Source: an uncultured bacterium
GTDB lineage: Bacteria > Cyanobacteriota > Vampirovibrionia > Gastranaerophilales > Gastranaerophilaceae
Length of the DNA: 64,000 bases
Direction: 5' to 3'
Assembly: GCA_902765215.1 (NCBI GenBank)
Contig: CACWZA010000004.1
Location: 24,261 to 88,260, forward strand
Shown: in pieces, positions 56,248-64,000 of the stretch
Position numbering within the stretch: the stretch's first letter is position 1
Layout of the letters: every line of letters starts with the position of its first letter
Notes under the pieces: generated by a model
Database searches by the model: none
Told to the model about the DNA's origin: nothing
What the model saw: only the letters and a program-made list of their open reading frames with translations
Translations under genes and position numbers: made by a program

Positions 56248-57609
56248 ATGACAGAAGAAGAAAAAGGAGCTTCCCTATTCGGCAGATCCATTGATTTAGT
56301 CGAAGGCGATCCCTTAGAAGAAATTTTCGCATTAAACTTAGGTGATTTTATTTCTGAAAACCTTATATCTAAGGATTTAGCGGCTAAAATAGGCAGCAGC
56401 GAAAAGAATAAATCTTTAAAATTAAAAAATCAATTGTCTGAATTGGTTTCTGTTTATTCTATGAATAATACCCTTTCAGTCATTGGTTTTAATTCAAAGG
56501 ATGACTACATTATCTATAACTCAATCGCAAAGACCATGACACAGATTGTTGAGAATGATGCGTGTTATGTTTATCTGACCAAAGAGTTTGCATGCGGTTT
56601 GGATAATGTTACAAGAGATATAGTCTTAGCAGGTGCTTCAAAAGATTTCAAGAAGGATGTCTTCTCGGAAGATATCGGTTTTAATCTTGATGAAGAACAA
56701 GAACCTGTTGTGCAGGCACTCAAAAATATACAAACCATTTATGTTAAAAAGGATGATTTAGCAAAAATCAAGAAATTCAGCCGACTTGAAGAAGACGATG
56801 TTACGGAATACATTGCAGTTCCTATGCATAACAATGCAAATGTTGTTGGTGTTTTTGTACTTGAAAACTACGGCGGCAAAAAGATTAAGAAAGATTTTAT
56901 CCAGTTGATAGAATCTATGGCTAAATTATTCGGTACTTCAATTTCACTCCAAAACACTATCAATACTGCAAATGAACTTATTGAAAGTGAAACGGTTGAG
57001 CTTGTTGATCTTCAGCACATGAGAGCGGAATTAACTGCTTTAATCGGTGATTTGGGTGATAATCAGGAAACCTTTATTAAAGCATTGGCTCATGCTGTTG
57101 ATGTTAAGGGACAATATAGTGTCGCTCACTCTGAAAATACGGCAGAATTGGCTCGTAAACTCGCTACTGAGTTGGGCTTGAACGAAAAAACAAAAGACTT
57201 GATTTACTATGCAGGTCTGTTATCAAATATCGGTAAAATCGCACTTCCTGAGGAATTATTCTCTAATAAGGGCAAATTGAGCAAGGAAGATTGGGATAAG
57301 CTGAAAACCTATTCAAATATTGGGGTTAACATCCTGATGAAGATTAACTTCTTATCGGAAGTTGTACCTTATATTTGTTACCATAAAGAGCGTTATGACG
57401 GTTCAGGTGAGCCGGAAGGACTGGCAAGAATGTCTATTCCTTTAGGTTCAAGAATTATTGCAGTTGCTGATGCGTATTCCGCTTTAACCTCTGACCGTGC
57501 TTACAGAAAGGCCATGACCAAAGAACAGGCATTGTCTATTATGAAACAGGAAGCAGGTACTAAGTGGGATCCGATTATTATCGACGCACTTTATGATGTT
57601 ATTGATTAG
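56248..57609 (+). CDS. GAF-HD-GYP protein with degenerate active site
   Basis: 453 residues. An N-terminal segment (about 1-60), GAF-like domain (about 75-235), linker helix, and an HD-GYP domain (about 275-450). The cyclic-di-GMP phosphodiesterase motifs are altered: HD of the canonical LLHDIGK reads Ser326-Asn327 (LLSNIGK), HHExxDG reads YHKERYDG, and GYP reads GEP. Metal binding and catalysis are probably lost, leaving a sensor or binding protein. AAGG-type ribosome binding site. Confidence 0.88.
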   Translation: MTEEEKGASLFGRSIDLVEGDPLEEIFALNLGDFISENLISKDLAAKIGSSEKNKSLKLKNQLSELVSVYSMNNTLSVIGFNSKDDYIIYNSIAKTMTQIVENDACYVYLTKEFACGLDNVTRDIVLAGASKDFKKDVFSEDIGFNLDEEQEPVVQALKNIQTIYVKKDDLAKIKKFSRLEEDDVTEYIAVPMHNNANVVGVFVLENYGGKKIKKDFIQLIESMAKLFGTSISLQNTINTANELIESETVELVDLQHMRAELTALIGDLGDNQETFIKALAHAVDVKGQYSVAHSENTAELARKLATELGLNEKTKDLIYYAGLLSNIGKIALPEELFSNKGKLSKEDWDKLKTYSNIGVNILMKINFLSEVVPYICYHKERYDGSGEPEGLARMSIPLGSRIIAVADAYSALTSDRAYRKAMTKEQALSIMKQEAGTKWDPIIIDALYDVID

Positions 57610-57646
57610 AATTATTAAGCAAAGATAGTTGAATTATGAAATAAGA

Positions 57647-57674
57647 AACTCCGGCATGCCATGTCGGAGTTTTG
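57647..57674 (+). terminator. Terminator after the HD-GYP gene
   Basis: AACTCCG/CGGAGTT stem (extended by partial pairing inside) and a TTTT tail. Confidence 0.75.
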
Positions 57675-57714
57675 TTACAGGAATTTTCGTGATGTCCTTA
57701 AACATTTGCTTCTC

Positions 57715-57743
57715 TTGACTTTAGGCGGGAATGTATGTAAAAT
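57715..57743 (+). promoter_or_regulatory. Strong promoter with long leader
   Basis: TTGACT (57715-57720), 17-nt spacer, TG-TAAAAT (57738-57743). The next gene starts at 57855, so the leader is about 105 nt, AT-rich, with no evident structure. Confidence 0.7.
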
Positions 57744-57854
57744 ATAAAAATGTAAACTTTTCTAAAGAAGGTAGCAAAAAAACTTATTTCGATGCTTTAT
57801 ATAAAAGGACGAAATAATTAGATGTATAAAAGAATACTAGAAAGTTAGGTTATT

Positions 57855-58190
57855 ATGACAGAAATTAACAAACCTGAAATTAAAATTACACAGCCGGTAG
57901 CGAAGAATGTAAAACCGGAAGCTAAAGTTGACGCAAAAAAGGCAGAGGATATTACGAAGGACTACAAAGAAGCTGCTGATAACCAAGGGTTGGAAGCTGC
58001 TGGTAGAGCAATGGTAATGTTGAACGGTGTTAACAAGGTTAACAAAGCTGATAACATTGAAAACGACATACAAAAGATTTTAGATAATCCTAAACTTTTA
58101 GACCAATCTGAAGTATTGTTTGATGCTGCAGAAAAAGCAGGTGTTCCTTATCCTGCAGCGGCTAGTTTTGCTACTTCTGAATTAGGCTAG
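57855..58190 (+). CDS. Small hypothetical helical protein
   Basis: 111 residues, MTEINKPEIKITQPVAKN..., Lys/Ala/Glu/Asp-rich, helical, soluble. A weak TTAGGTT ribosome binding site. Near-consensus promoter 112 bp upstream and a strong terminator after, suggesting an abundant short transcript. Not recognised. Confidence 0.65.
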   Translation: MTEINKPEIKITQPVAKNVKPEAKVDAKKAEDITKDYKEAADNQGLEAAGRAMVMLNGVNKVNKADNIENDIQKILDNPKLLDQSEVLFDAAEKAGVPYPAAASFATSELG

Positions 58191-58211
58191 TAAAAGATTT
58201 TAATTACATCA

Positions 58212-58248
58212 AAAAAGAAAGATCGTTTTTCGGTCTTTCTTTTTTTTT
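58212..58248 (+). terminator. Terminator after the 111-residue gene
   Basis: 12-bp stem AAAGAAAGATCG/CGGTCTTTCTTT (one G-T pair) and a nine-T run. Confidence 0.9.
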
Positions 58249-58312
58249 GTATTTATAGCGAGTTTGGTTTATTATAGAGGCAGGAGTTATAGTTAGAAGT
58301 ACGGAGCTTATT

Positions 58313-59356
58313 ATGAGAAAAGTTTTTACAATTGGTAGTGCAACGATGGATGTTTTTGTTGAGTGTGATAAGGCAAATATTGTGTCTGTCTGTGCTAAAG
58401 ACAGAAGTGCCGAGTTTATGAGTTATCCGTACGGGGCAAAGATAGACATGTCTAATTTTTCATCAAACCTCGGCGGGGGTGGTGTTAATACCGCAATGAA
58501 TTTTGATGCTCTTGGCTATGATACCTCTGCTATTTTTAAAATCGGGGATGATATCTATTCGAGCGGTATTTTAGAGGCTTTTAAAAAGACAAATGTGAAT
58601 CTTGATAATATTGTTCAGGACAAGTCTTTATCTACGGGTTTTTCTATAATTCTTGTAAGTTTTCAGGGTGACAGAACCGTACTTGCAAACAGAGGTGCAA
58701 ATGCTCTGATTACAATTGATGATATCAATTTTGATGCTTTAAAGGAAGCAAATTTACTTTATATTGCTCCCCTGAATGGTGAATCTAATAAGGTGCTTGA
58801 ACCTTTGGTTGAATTTGCTCATAAAAACGATATAATTGTTTGTTTTAACGCAGGAACAACAAGTCTTAAAAAAGGTTTTGATGATATTAAGAAAATTCTT
58901 ACAACATCTAATGTGGTTGTTATGAATAAGGATGAAGCAATGATGTGTACGGGAATAGAGGTTCGTCCTGATACAAAGACAGAGAAGTATTCAAAAGAGA
59001 TAATTCACCCTGATGTTAAGGCAATGCTTGAAAAGTTAAAGGTTGCGGACTATCAGGTAATAGTTATAACTGATGGCGGAAAAGGTGCTTATGCGTACAC
59101 GGGAAACAAGTATTTTTACTGCCCTACATATCCGTCTGATGTCATATCTACTCTTGGCGCAGGTGATGCTTTTGCTTCAACCTTCTGTGCTGCTATGGCA
59201 AAAACAGAATTTGATGTAGGTAAATCACTTATGTACGGGTCAGTTGTTTCGGCTTCTGTCGTTTCTAAGTTTGGTGCAACAGAAGGTCTTATAACTTTTG
59301 ATGAAATTGAAAAGCGACTTGCACAAAATCCTGAATATACTTATGTAGAGGTGTAG
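58313..59356 (+). CDS. PfkB-family carbohydrate kinase
   Basis: 347 residues, ribokinase fold. PfkB signature 1 region LGGGGVNTAMNFDALGYD (about 48-65) and signature 2 STLGAGDAFASTFCAAM with the catalytic Asp in GAGD. The substrate (ribose, adenosine, fructose-phosphate or other) cannot be read from sequence. CGGAG ribosome binding site. Followed immediately (1 bp) by the nuclease-like gene, in one operon. Confidence 0.92.
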   Translation: MRKVFTIGSATMDVFVECDKANIVSVCAKDRSAEFMSYPYGAKIDMSNFSSNLGGGGVNTAMNFDALGYDTSAIFKIGDDIYSSGILEAFKKTNVNLDNIVQDKSLSTGFSIILVSFQGDRTVLANRGANALITIDDINFDALKEANLLYIAPLNGESNKVLEPLVEFAHKNDIIVCFNAGTTSLKKGFDDIKKILTTSNVVVMNKDEAMMCTGIEVRPDTKTEKYSKEIIHPDVKAMLEKLKVADYQVIVITDGGKGAYAYTGNKYFYCPTYPSDVISTLGAGDAFASTFCAAMAKTEFDVGKSLMYGSVVSASVVSKFGATEGLITFDEIEKRLAQNPEYTYVEV

Positions 59357-59357
59357 A

Positions 59358-60005
59358 ATGCAATCGGATATACCTGTTTTTTATCCGAATATGCTTAAAC
59401 TTTTTTCAGAATGTCCCTTAAGGTTTTATTACAGGTATTCTGAACAGATTCCTACCCCCCTTCCTGATAAGGGGTTTGTGACGGGTAAGAATATTCACTC
59501 GCTGGCTTCTTACTATTTGAAGGGTATGGATATTACAAAGTTTGAGAAGGCGCTTACCCCCAAAGAGGCTGAGATGTGGTCTGTTTTGAAGAATAACCCG
59601 TATTTTGATATGGATATAGTCGGGGTTGAAAAGAATATTATCGCACGGCTTGGGGATAACTGGATAGGCGGCAGACTCGATGCTGTCATAAAAAACGGGA
59701 ATAGTTATTTTATACTTGATTATAAAACGGGTGGCGTAAACTCGGATATGGTTTATGACTTTCAGACTATGGTTTATCTGATGCTCTGTCATTCTGTATA
59801 TGAGGGATATGACTCGCTATCATTTATTTACCTTGATTTGAAGAATAATAAAGAGGTAACGATTGTATTTAATGATGATTTAAAAATTGAGTATGAAAAA
59901 AGACTCTCGGATATAATAGCTTCAATTACGGAATTTAACCCTTCAAAATATGAGCCAAACCCTGATTGTAATTGTGAGTTTTCAAATATATGCAGACCAA
60001 ACTAA
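59358..60005 (+). CDS. PD-(D/E)XK nuclease, RecB/Cas4-like, with probable Fe-S cluster
   Basis: 215 residues. The nuclease core has Asp108 (GRLDAVI) and Asp121-x-Lys123 (ILDYKTGG). The four cysteines that hold a 4Fe-4S cluster in AddB and Cas4 have counterparts: Cys19 (FSECPLRF) and Cys204, Cys206, Cys212 (CNCEFSNIC). Likely a stand-alone DNA exonuclease. No helicase, cas1 or cas2 is adjacent. GAGG ribosome binding site overlapping the kinase stop. Its own stop overlaps the convergent gene's stop by 4 bp. Confidence 0.88.
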   Translation: MQSDIPVFYPNMLKLFSECPLRFYYRYSEQIPTPLPDKGFVTGKNIHSLASYYLKGMDITKFEKALTPKEAEMWSVLKNNPYFDMDIVGVEKNIIARLGDNWIGGRLDAVIKNGNSYFILDYKTGGVNSDMVYDFQTMVYLMLCHSVYEGYDSLSFIYLDLKNNKEVTIVFNDDLKIEYEKRLSDIIASITEFNPSKYEPNPDCNCEFSNICRPN

Positions 60006-60847
60006 GATTTTGGTGCATCTGTAGGGAAAGATGCTGCAAATTTTGATTTTTCCATCCAGCGTTTGCCCTTTGCTGTTGTGTCAAAATGGGCTTCAGCCGA
60101 GGTGTATGAATTAAGTCTAAAAGTTCCGTCTGCGTGCAGGTATGCTCTCAGATGTTTATCTTTGTCGTGCATATATAATCTTGTGATTATCCCTTTTGGT
60201 GAATCGTGTGTTTCTAAAACATAGACTCTGCCGTTTGGTGAAGTGTATTCTTTAACTCTGCCACGACCTTTTATTCCGTTTTCAGTATAAGGTCGTTCTA
60301 TTATGTGTTCGCCCCCGACAGCTTTTGTTAAAATTTCGTCTAAGACTTCAGGGTTTACCTTGTTGTTATTTTTATCAATACCGCATTTTTTAATGTAGTC
60401 TTTTATGTCAATGCTTACCTGTTTTATTATCCCCGGAATAACTTCGTTCTTTTTAGGCTCTTTTTTGTTATTTGGGGCTGCTGCCTTTTTTGATTCAGTG
60501 GAAAGCTCGTCTTTGTATACCGTAGTAAGTGCATTCCACTTTGGTTTTATATCCATTGTTGTTGCGGAATTAGGTTCTGCGATGGCAAACTCAACCTTTG
60601 AGCTGTAGTATTCGGGAATTTCTCCATAGGTTTTGTTTGAGACAAATTCTGACGGTTTCAATCTGAAACTGCCTCGTCTTGCAAAATAAAATATACCTGC
60701 CAATGTTCCGAGAGAGATAGCGGATAAACTAATCATTGTCATCGGAAGGACTTGTTTTGTGCCAATTTTATTGGCTTTTTCCTGTTTTGCAGATGCCGCA
60801 GGTACAGGTCGTTTTGCGTTATTTACACTTACACTTTCAATAGGCAT
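60002..60847 (-). CDS. Hypothetical membrane-anchored protein
   Basis: 281 residues from the ATG at 60847, chosen for its AAGGGG ribosome binding site. Begins MPIESVSVNNAKRP (lineage pattern M-x-I-x-x-V). One membrane helix (about 36-56: MTMISLSAISLGTLAGIFYFA). A Lys-rich linker follows (KKAAAPNNKKEPKKNE), then a beta-rich C-terminal domain (about 165-265: VYVLETHDSPKGIITRLYMHDKDKHLRAYLHADGTF). Not recognised. Confidence 0.7.
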   Translation of the reverse strand: MPIESVSVNNAKRPVPAASAKQEKANKIGTKQVLPMTMISLSAISLGTLAGIFYFARRGSFRLKPSEFVSNKTYGEIPEYYSSKVEFAIAEPNSATTMDIKPKWNALTTVYKDELSTESKKAAAPNNKKEPKKNEVIPGIIKQVSIDIKDYIKKCGIDKNNNKVNPEVLDEILTKAVGGEHIIERPYTENGIKGRGRVKEYTSPNGRVYVLETHDSPKGIITRLYMHDKDKHLRAYLHADGTFRLNSYTSAEAHFDTTAKGKRWMEKSKFAASFPTDAPKS

Positions 60848-60918
60848 AATATTCCCCTTAATCCTACACATATTATAATGCATTGGGTAAAAATAATTTG
60901 CTAGTTGCTTAACAAAAG

Positions 60919-61551
60919 TTATAAACTGACAAAATCTACAAACATGTTGAAGGCCTTTTTGGTGGCTTTTTCAACTCTGTTGTTATAAATATTTTTCATG
61001 CGTTTTAAAGGGTTTTTGGTGGTTGTATCGACTCTGTTTCTTGAAAAGAAGTTAGTATCAAGAACTTGCTCTCTGATTACCTTATCAACTTTTTCAGGGT
61101 ATCTTCCGTCTGCTGTTATGCAGTCTTTTACGGGTTTTCCTTCTGTTATTGCGTAAAAGGCAGACATAAGGGCCGTTCTGTGTGTTCCTGATTTACAGTG
61201 AAAGAGTGTTTTTCCGCCCTTGTCAGCATTATCCCTTACTGATTTTGAAATCATTTCATAGTCTGATTTTTTGGGGTATTTACCGGTGAGGTAACTGAAA
61301 GGCATTCTGATATAGTCTATCCCCGCAAATTTGCAGGCGAGTCTTTCAATGAATTTCAGTCCTCTTACATCAATATGTCTGAAATCATATATTTGGGTAA
61401 CGCCTTCTTTTTTTAGTTTAAAAACATCTGTTACACTTGGATGCGGTCCGCGCACGAGAGAATCACTGACCATTCTGTACTTCTTTGGCAGAGCACAAAA
61501 AGACGGACTGTTTATACTGTATCCCTGTGTTTTATTTATCGTTGCTGACAT
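60919..61551 (-). CDS. Dual-specificity/tyrosine phosphatase-like protein
   Basis: 210 residues. P-loop HCKSGTHRTA gives Cys119 and Arg125 (C-x5-R). YRMVSDSLVRGPHPS and YDFRHIDVRG (N-terminal) match DSP/PTP-like phosphatases. No general acid is certain (Asp candidates at 107-110). Begins MSATINKTQGYSI with no signal peptide. Probably removes phosphate from Tyr/Ser/Thr or a lipid or inositol phosphate. The start lies about nine bases after a TAAAAT box, a very short leader. Confidence 0.85.
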   Translation of the reverse strand: MSATINKTQGYSINSPSFCALPKKYRMVSDSLVRGPHPSVTDVFKLKKEGVTQIYDFRHIDVRGLKFIERLACKFAGIDYIRMPFSYLTGKYPKKSDYEMISKSVRDNADKGGKTLFHCKSGTHRTALMSAFYAITEGKPVKDCITADGRYPEKVDKVIREQVLDTNFFSRNRVDTTTKNPLKRMKNIYNNRVEKATKKAFNMFVDFVSL

Positions 61552-61600
61552 GTATTGTTGATTTTATACAAAACAAGCATAAAATTCAACAAAAACATTA

Positions 61601-63772
61601 TTATATTCTTTTCATTTCTGAGATATCAGGGTTCAGCAATCTTCTTCCTACGCTTGCGAAATTGACGGAAGCAAGAATTTTATCTCCGTAATTGATGAGT
61701 TTTTCAACTACACCTTCGCCAAATTCTTCGTGTACAACTCTGTCACCTTCCCTGAATGCATCGCTGTTTACTCTGTCTTCATCAGGGAACTGAGCGGCAT
61801 ATTCAGGCACTACAGGTGATGAATTTGCTCTTGTTTGAAGTGGTTCAGCCTGTTTTGGAAGTTCTGCCGAGTTGATTTCTTCATCAACACTTTGAGGTCT
61901 TTCTTCCTGTGGTTCAGGTTGTGGCGCAGGTTGAGGTTCTTCACTAACAGTCGCTGCCGGTTCTTCCTCTGTGACAGGTTCAGCCGGAATCGGTTCAGGT
62001 TCTGCCTGTGGTTGAGGTTGAGGTTGAGGTTCTTCGTTTATTGCAGGAATTTCTTCGTTTGGTTTTGATAAACTTTCTATCATATCCAAATCGTCATCAG
62101 ATAATTCTTCATCCTCCTCAGCTAAATCAGGAACTTCGTTTAGTGCTTGTTCAACAGGGTTTTGTTCAGGGGTTGGAACAGGTGCCTCAGGGGCAGGAAC
62201 TTCAGCCTGTTTTATTACTTCTTCTGCACTTGCACTTGCAACCTGTGATACTGCAATTTCTGAAACTTCGATAGTTTCTGCCGCAGGAGTTGTAATTTCC
62301 TCAATAGGTTGAGCGTCTATTGTTTCTATTTCTTTTTGTTCGTCAACTGTAATTGTTTCTTCCGCTTCTGCAGGAGCAGGTGCTTCTTCTGTTGTTTCCT
62401 CTGCTGCAGTTTCTTCCTGTGGTTCTTCTGTTGGTTCTTCTTCCTCAAAGACTGCTTCTGTTTCTTTAGGCAGTTCAACATGCTGAATTACAGGTTTTTC
62501 TTCTTCTGCCTGTGGTTCTGCTGGTTGTGGTGTTGCCGCAGGAACAGGTATTGTCGGAGTTGCTTCTTTTGCAGCCGGAACATAAGCATCAGTACTCTTC
62601 ATAAGTTCTAATTTACCTATGAGCGGAATAAATCTTGTCATTTTACCAAATGCTATAAATTCGTCTTCCGCCAGTTTTTGTAAGAATACATTATAACTTC
62701 CGAAGTCTTTTTGTTGTTTTAATGGTGAAAACATAAGCATATTCTTTGATGTCTTCTTTAATTCTGCCAGATTAGAATAGTCGTAATCACAGATAATAGA
62801 TGTGTGGACATTTTCTGTTTCGGCTATCTGGCTTAATAATGCTTTGTCAGAACTTTCGCCTGATAAAGGTGTGAAGGCATAAAATTCTTCATTTATTCCT
62901 GCAAGGATAGAGTAGACATACTTAATGCACTCTTTTTGAAGTGATTTTTTGATATTAGATATATCTATAACAACTGTGCTGTCGTTTTCAAACTTCGTTT
63001 TAAGAACCTGATATTCTTGCGGAGTTTGTGCAAACACATTCCAGTCCTGTATTTGTTTGATTTTGTTTTTCATAATAATGAGCTGGATTAATTTGGTTCG
63101 CATAAATTCTGAATCTACAACTGCTTTGAAGGTATCAAACGGAATAAATTCAACAGTTTTTGAGTATTCACCCAGTTCTTCAAAGATTGACTGGATAAGT
63201 GCTTTACTTTCTGCAGTTGCATCAACAAACCCTTTTTCATAGATATAGTTAATAGTTGACTTATTTAAAGGTAACTTAAAGTCTTTTGCTATTTTAAGTT
63301 TGTTGAAATTGAAAATTCCCGCTGTGTCAAATACGACGAGTTTTTTCTTTCTTGCCTGAAGTTGGATAGCGAGATTGTTTAAAAGGACTTTTGTTGTGTT
63401 GAATTTTTCAGACAAGATTATAGGGTTTTCGTTGAGAATATCAAAGTCAACAACAATGTTGTTTTCTCTGTCAATTGTTTTTCCGAGAGCGAGCGGGTTT
63501 TCTTTATGTATAGTGTCCAGTATAAATTTAGTATCGAGCGGTTCAGCTATGGCTCTGAGTGACGGAATTGAGCCGTCATAACTGATGATTTTGTCGTCAT
63601 AGTTGAAGATAAGTTTTGCTATTGCAACTTTCCCGACTCTTGTTGCTTCAAGATGCAATACTTGTGCAATATACATTTTGTTACTGTCTTTTATTTTAAC
63701 AAACCCTGACAGTGCTATATCTTCCTCGTAGCATAGTTTTACAAGATTGTTTTTCACATCAATAATATTCAT
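61601..63772 (-). CDS. HerA/FtsK-like ATPase-fold protein with degenerate P-loop and C-terminal Tudor-type domain
   Basis: 723 residues from the ATG at 63772 with AAGGGCG; an upstream ATG lies within the promoter. Residues 1-90 form a beta-barrel like HerA HAS domains. Then LGKT...VVDFDILNENPIIL leads to SEKFNTTK where a HerA/VirB4 ATPase has GxTGSGKS. KLVVFDTAGIF (144-154) matches the next strand, and STVVIDISNI the Walker B strand, without catalytic residues clear. A Pro/Glu-rich linker covers about 435-660. The last 52 residues (FREGDRVVHEEFGEGVVEKL...) resemble the PcrA/UvrD C-terminal or CarD-type Tudor domain. Confidence 0.65.
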   Translation of the reverse strand: MNIIDVKNNLVKLCYEEDIALSGFVKIKDSNKMYIAQVLHLEATRVGKVAIAKLIFNYDDKIISYDGSIPSLRAIAEPLDTKFILDTIHKENPLALGKTIDRENNIVVDFDILNENPIILSEKFNTTKVLLNNLAIQLQARKKKLVVFDTAGIFNFNKLKIAKDFKLPLNKSTINYIYEKGFVDATAESKALIQSIFEELGEYSKTVEFIPFDTFKAVVDSEFMRTKLIQLIIMKNKIKQIQDWNVFAQTPQEYQVLKTKFENDSTVVIDISNIKKSLQKECIKYVYSILAGINEEFYAFTPLSGESSDKALLSQIAETENVHTSIICDYDYSNLAELKKTSKNMLMFSPLKQQKDFGSYNVFLQKLAEDEFIAFGKMTRFIPLIGKLELMKSTDAYVPAAKEATPTIPVPAATPQPAEPQAEEEKPVIQHVELPKETEAVFEEEEPTEEPQEETAAEETTEEAPAPAEAEETITVDEQKEIETIDAQPIEEITTPAAETIEVSEIAVSQVASASAEEVIKQAEVPAPEAPVPTPEQNPVEQALNEVPDLAEEDEELSDDDLDMIESLSKPNEEIPAINEEPQPQPQPQAEPEPIPAEPVTEEEPAATVSEEPQPAPQPEPQEERPQSVDEEINSAELPKQAEPLQTRANSSPVVPEYAAQFPDEDRVNSDAFREGDRVVHEEFGEGVVEKLINYGDKILASVNFASVGRRLLNPDISEMKRI

Positions 63773-63807
63773 AGAAACGCCCTTTTTTATACTCTCTCTC
63801 ACTTTGT

Positions 63808-63816
63808 ATTTTAGCA
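63808..63816 (-). promoter_or_regulatory. Extended -10 of the HerA-like gene
   Basis: Minus strand TATGC-TAAAAT (TGC 63816-63814, box 63813-63808). It shows that the ATG at 63817 lies upstream of transcription start and cannot be used. Confidence 0.6.
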
Positions 63817-63869
63817 TAAATAACTAATCTTTTATCATATAAATAGTGTAATGTGTAAATTAATGTTTT

Positions 63870-63960
63870 GGGCAACTTTGTTGCCCTTAAATTTGGGTAA
63901 GTATAAAAGCAACGATTATGGGTTTGATGTACCATTTCTTTGACCGCAAAGAAATGGTAC
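63870..63960. repeat. Two perfect hairpins at the right edge
   Basis: GGGCAAC-TTT-GTTGCCC (63870-63886) and a 14-bp perfect stem GTACCATTTCTTTG/CAAAGAAATGGTAC with a four-base loop (63929-63960). No gene seen from 63817 to the window end. The larger hairpin is not followed by a T-run. Confidence 0.6.
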
Positions 63961-64000
63961 CGAAAGAAACTCTCCGACCTGACTCTCCGTAATCACTCAT

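Noticed and set aside
59358..60005. Cas4-like gene as a sign of a CRISPR system
   Set aside because: No repeat-spacer array, cas1 or cas2 was found in the window.
61835..62611. Several plus-strand frames rich in Phe/Arg/Cys
   Set aside because: They are antisense shadows of the Pro/Glu/Ala-rich linker of the HerA-like gene.

Overview
The window looks like a chromosomal piece of a low-GC, non-photosynthetic relative of cyanobacteria, most likely Vampirovibrionia/'Melainabacteria' of the gut order Gastranaerophilales. This placement is an inference. It rests on an AT-rich Gram-negative-like gene set (TypA, LigA, GatA, MurQ, RicT, RseP-type protease, split ChrA), the absence of photosynthesis genes, and many short lineage-type proteins that begin M-x-I-x-x-I/V or carry 'SFGQ'-like N-termini. 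No phage, plasmid, insertion sequence or CRISPR array was seen.

Layout. 1-6.3 kb: gatA (minus), then typA, ligA and a small membrane protein. 6.3-7.4 kb: tRNA-Thr(TGT), tRNA-Thr(GGT) and tRNA-Tyr(GTA), followed by about 700 bp of non-coding repeats that reuse the 3' end of tRNA-Tyr. 7.4-11 kb: a large unknown protein, a VanX-type dipeptidase, and a SAM-class riboswitch in front of an unknown zinc-ribbon gene. 11.2-15.9 kb: a four-winged-helix GntR-like protein, ribH, and murQ-gpsA-ricT. 16-18.5 kb: lysine/DAP genes asd and dapB (minus). 18.7-23.7 kb: peptide ABC transporter (binding protein and two permeases) and a split chromate transporter. 23.7-31 kb: a possible structured RNA, a probably abundant lineage protein, an MFS exporter, an RseP-type protease and rplI. 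30.6-37.6 kb: two tandem exported TolC-like paralogues, TPR proteins, xerC/D and engB. 37.6-48 kb: folC, a histidine kinase, an FAD enzyme, NrtR-like/secG/SDR, a calpain-like protease and an acetolactate-synthase-like enzyme. 48-64 kb: an isocitrate dehydrogenase, rsmD, a PhoB-type response regulator, oppD, yajQ, a degenerate HD-GYP protein, a PfkB kinase, a PD-(D/E)XK nuclease, a Cys-phosphatase and a HerA-like ATPase with degenerate P-loop plus Tudor-type tail.

Two genome-wide signals stand out. First, at least eight genes (ligA, peptide-binding protein, chrA half, the 31.5-kb TolC-like gene, histidine kinase, acetolactate-synthase-like gene, response regulator, oppD) have a -10 box ending 6-7 nt before the start codon and no ribosome binding site, which predicts leaderless mRNAs. 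The unlinked kinase and regulator share this architecture. Second, a short element, GGGGTAAAT...ACCCC...AACAATAATTTA, recurs in the same orientation upstream of gatA, the MFS gene, rplI, the dehydrogenase gene and oppD, usually followed by an extended -10 box.

Several starts were moved downstream of the longest possible reading frame because a ribosome binding site, signal peptide or -10 box decides them; these are noted in the entries.
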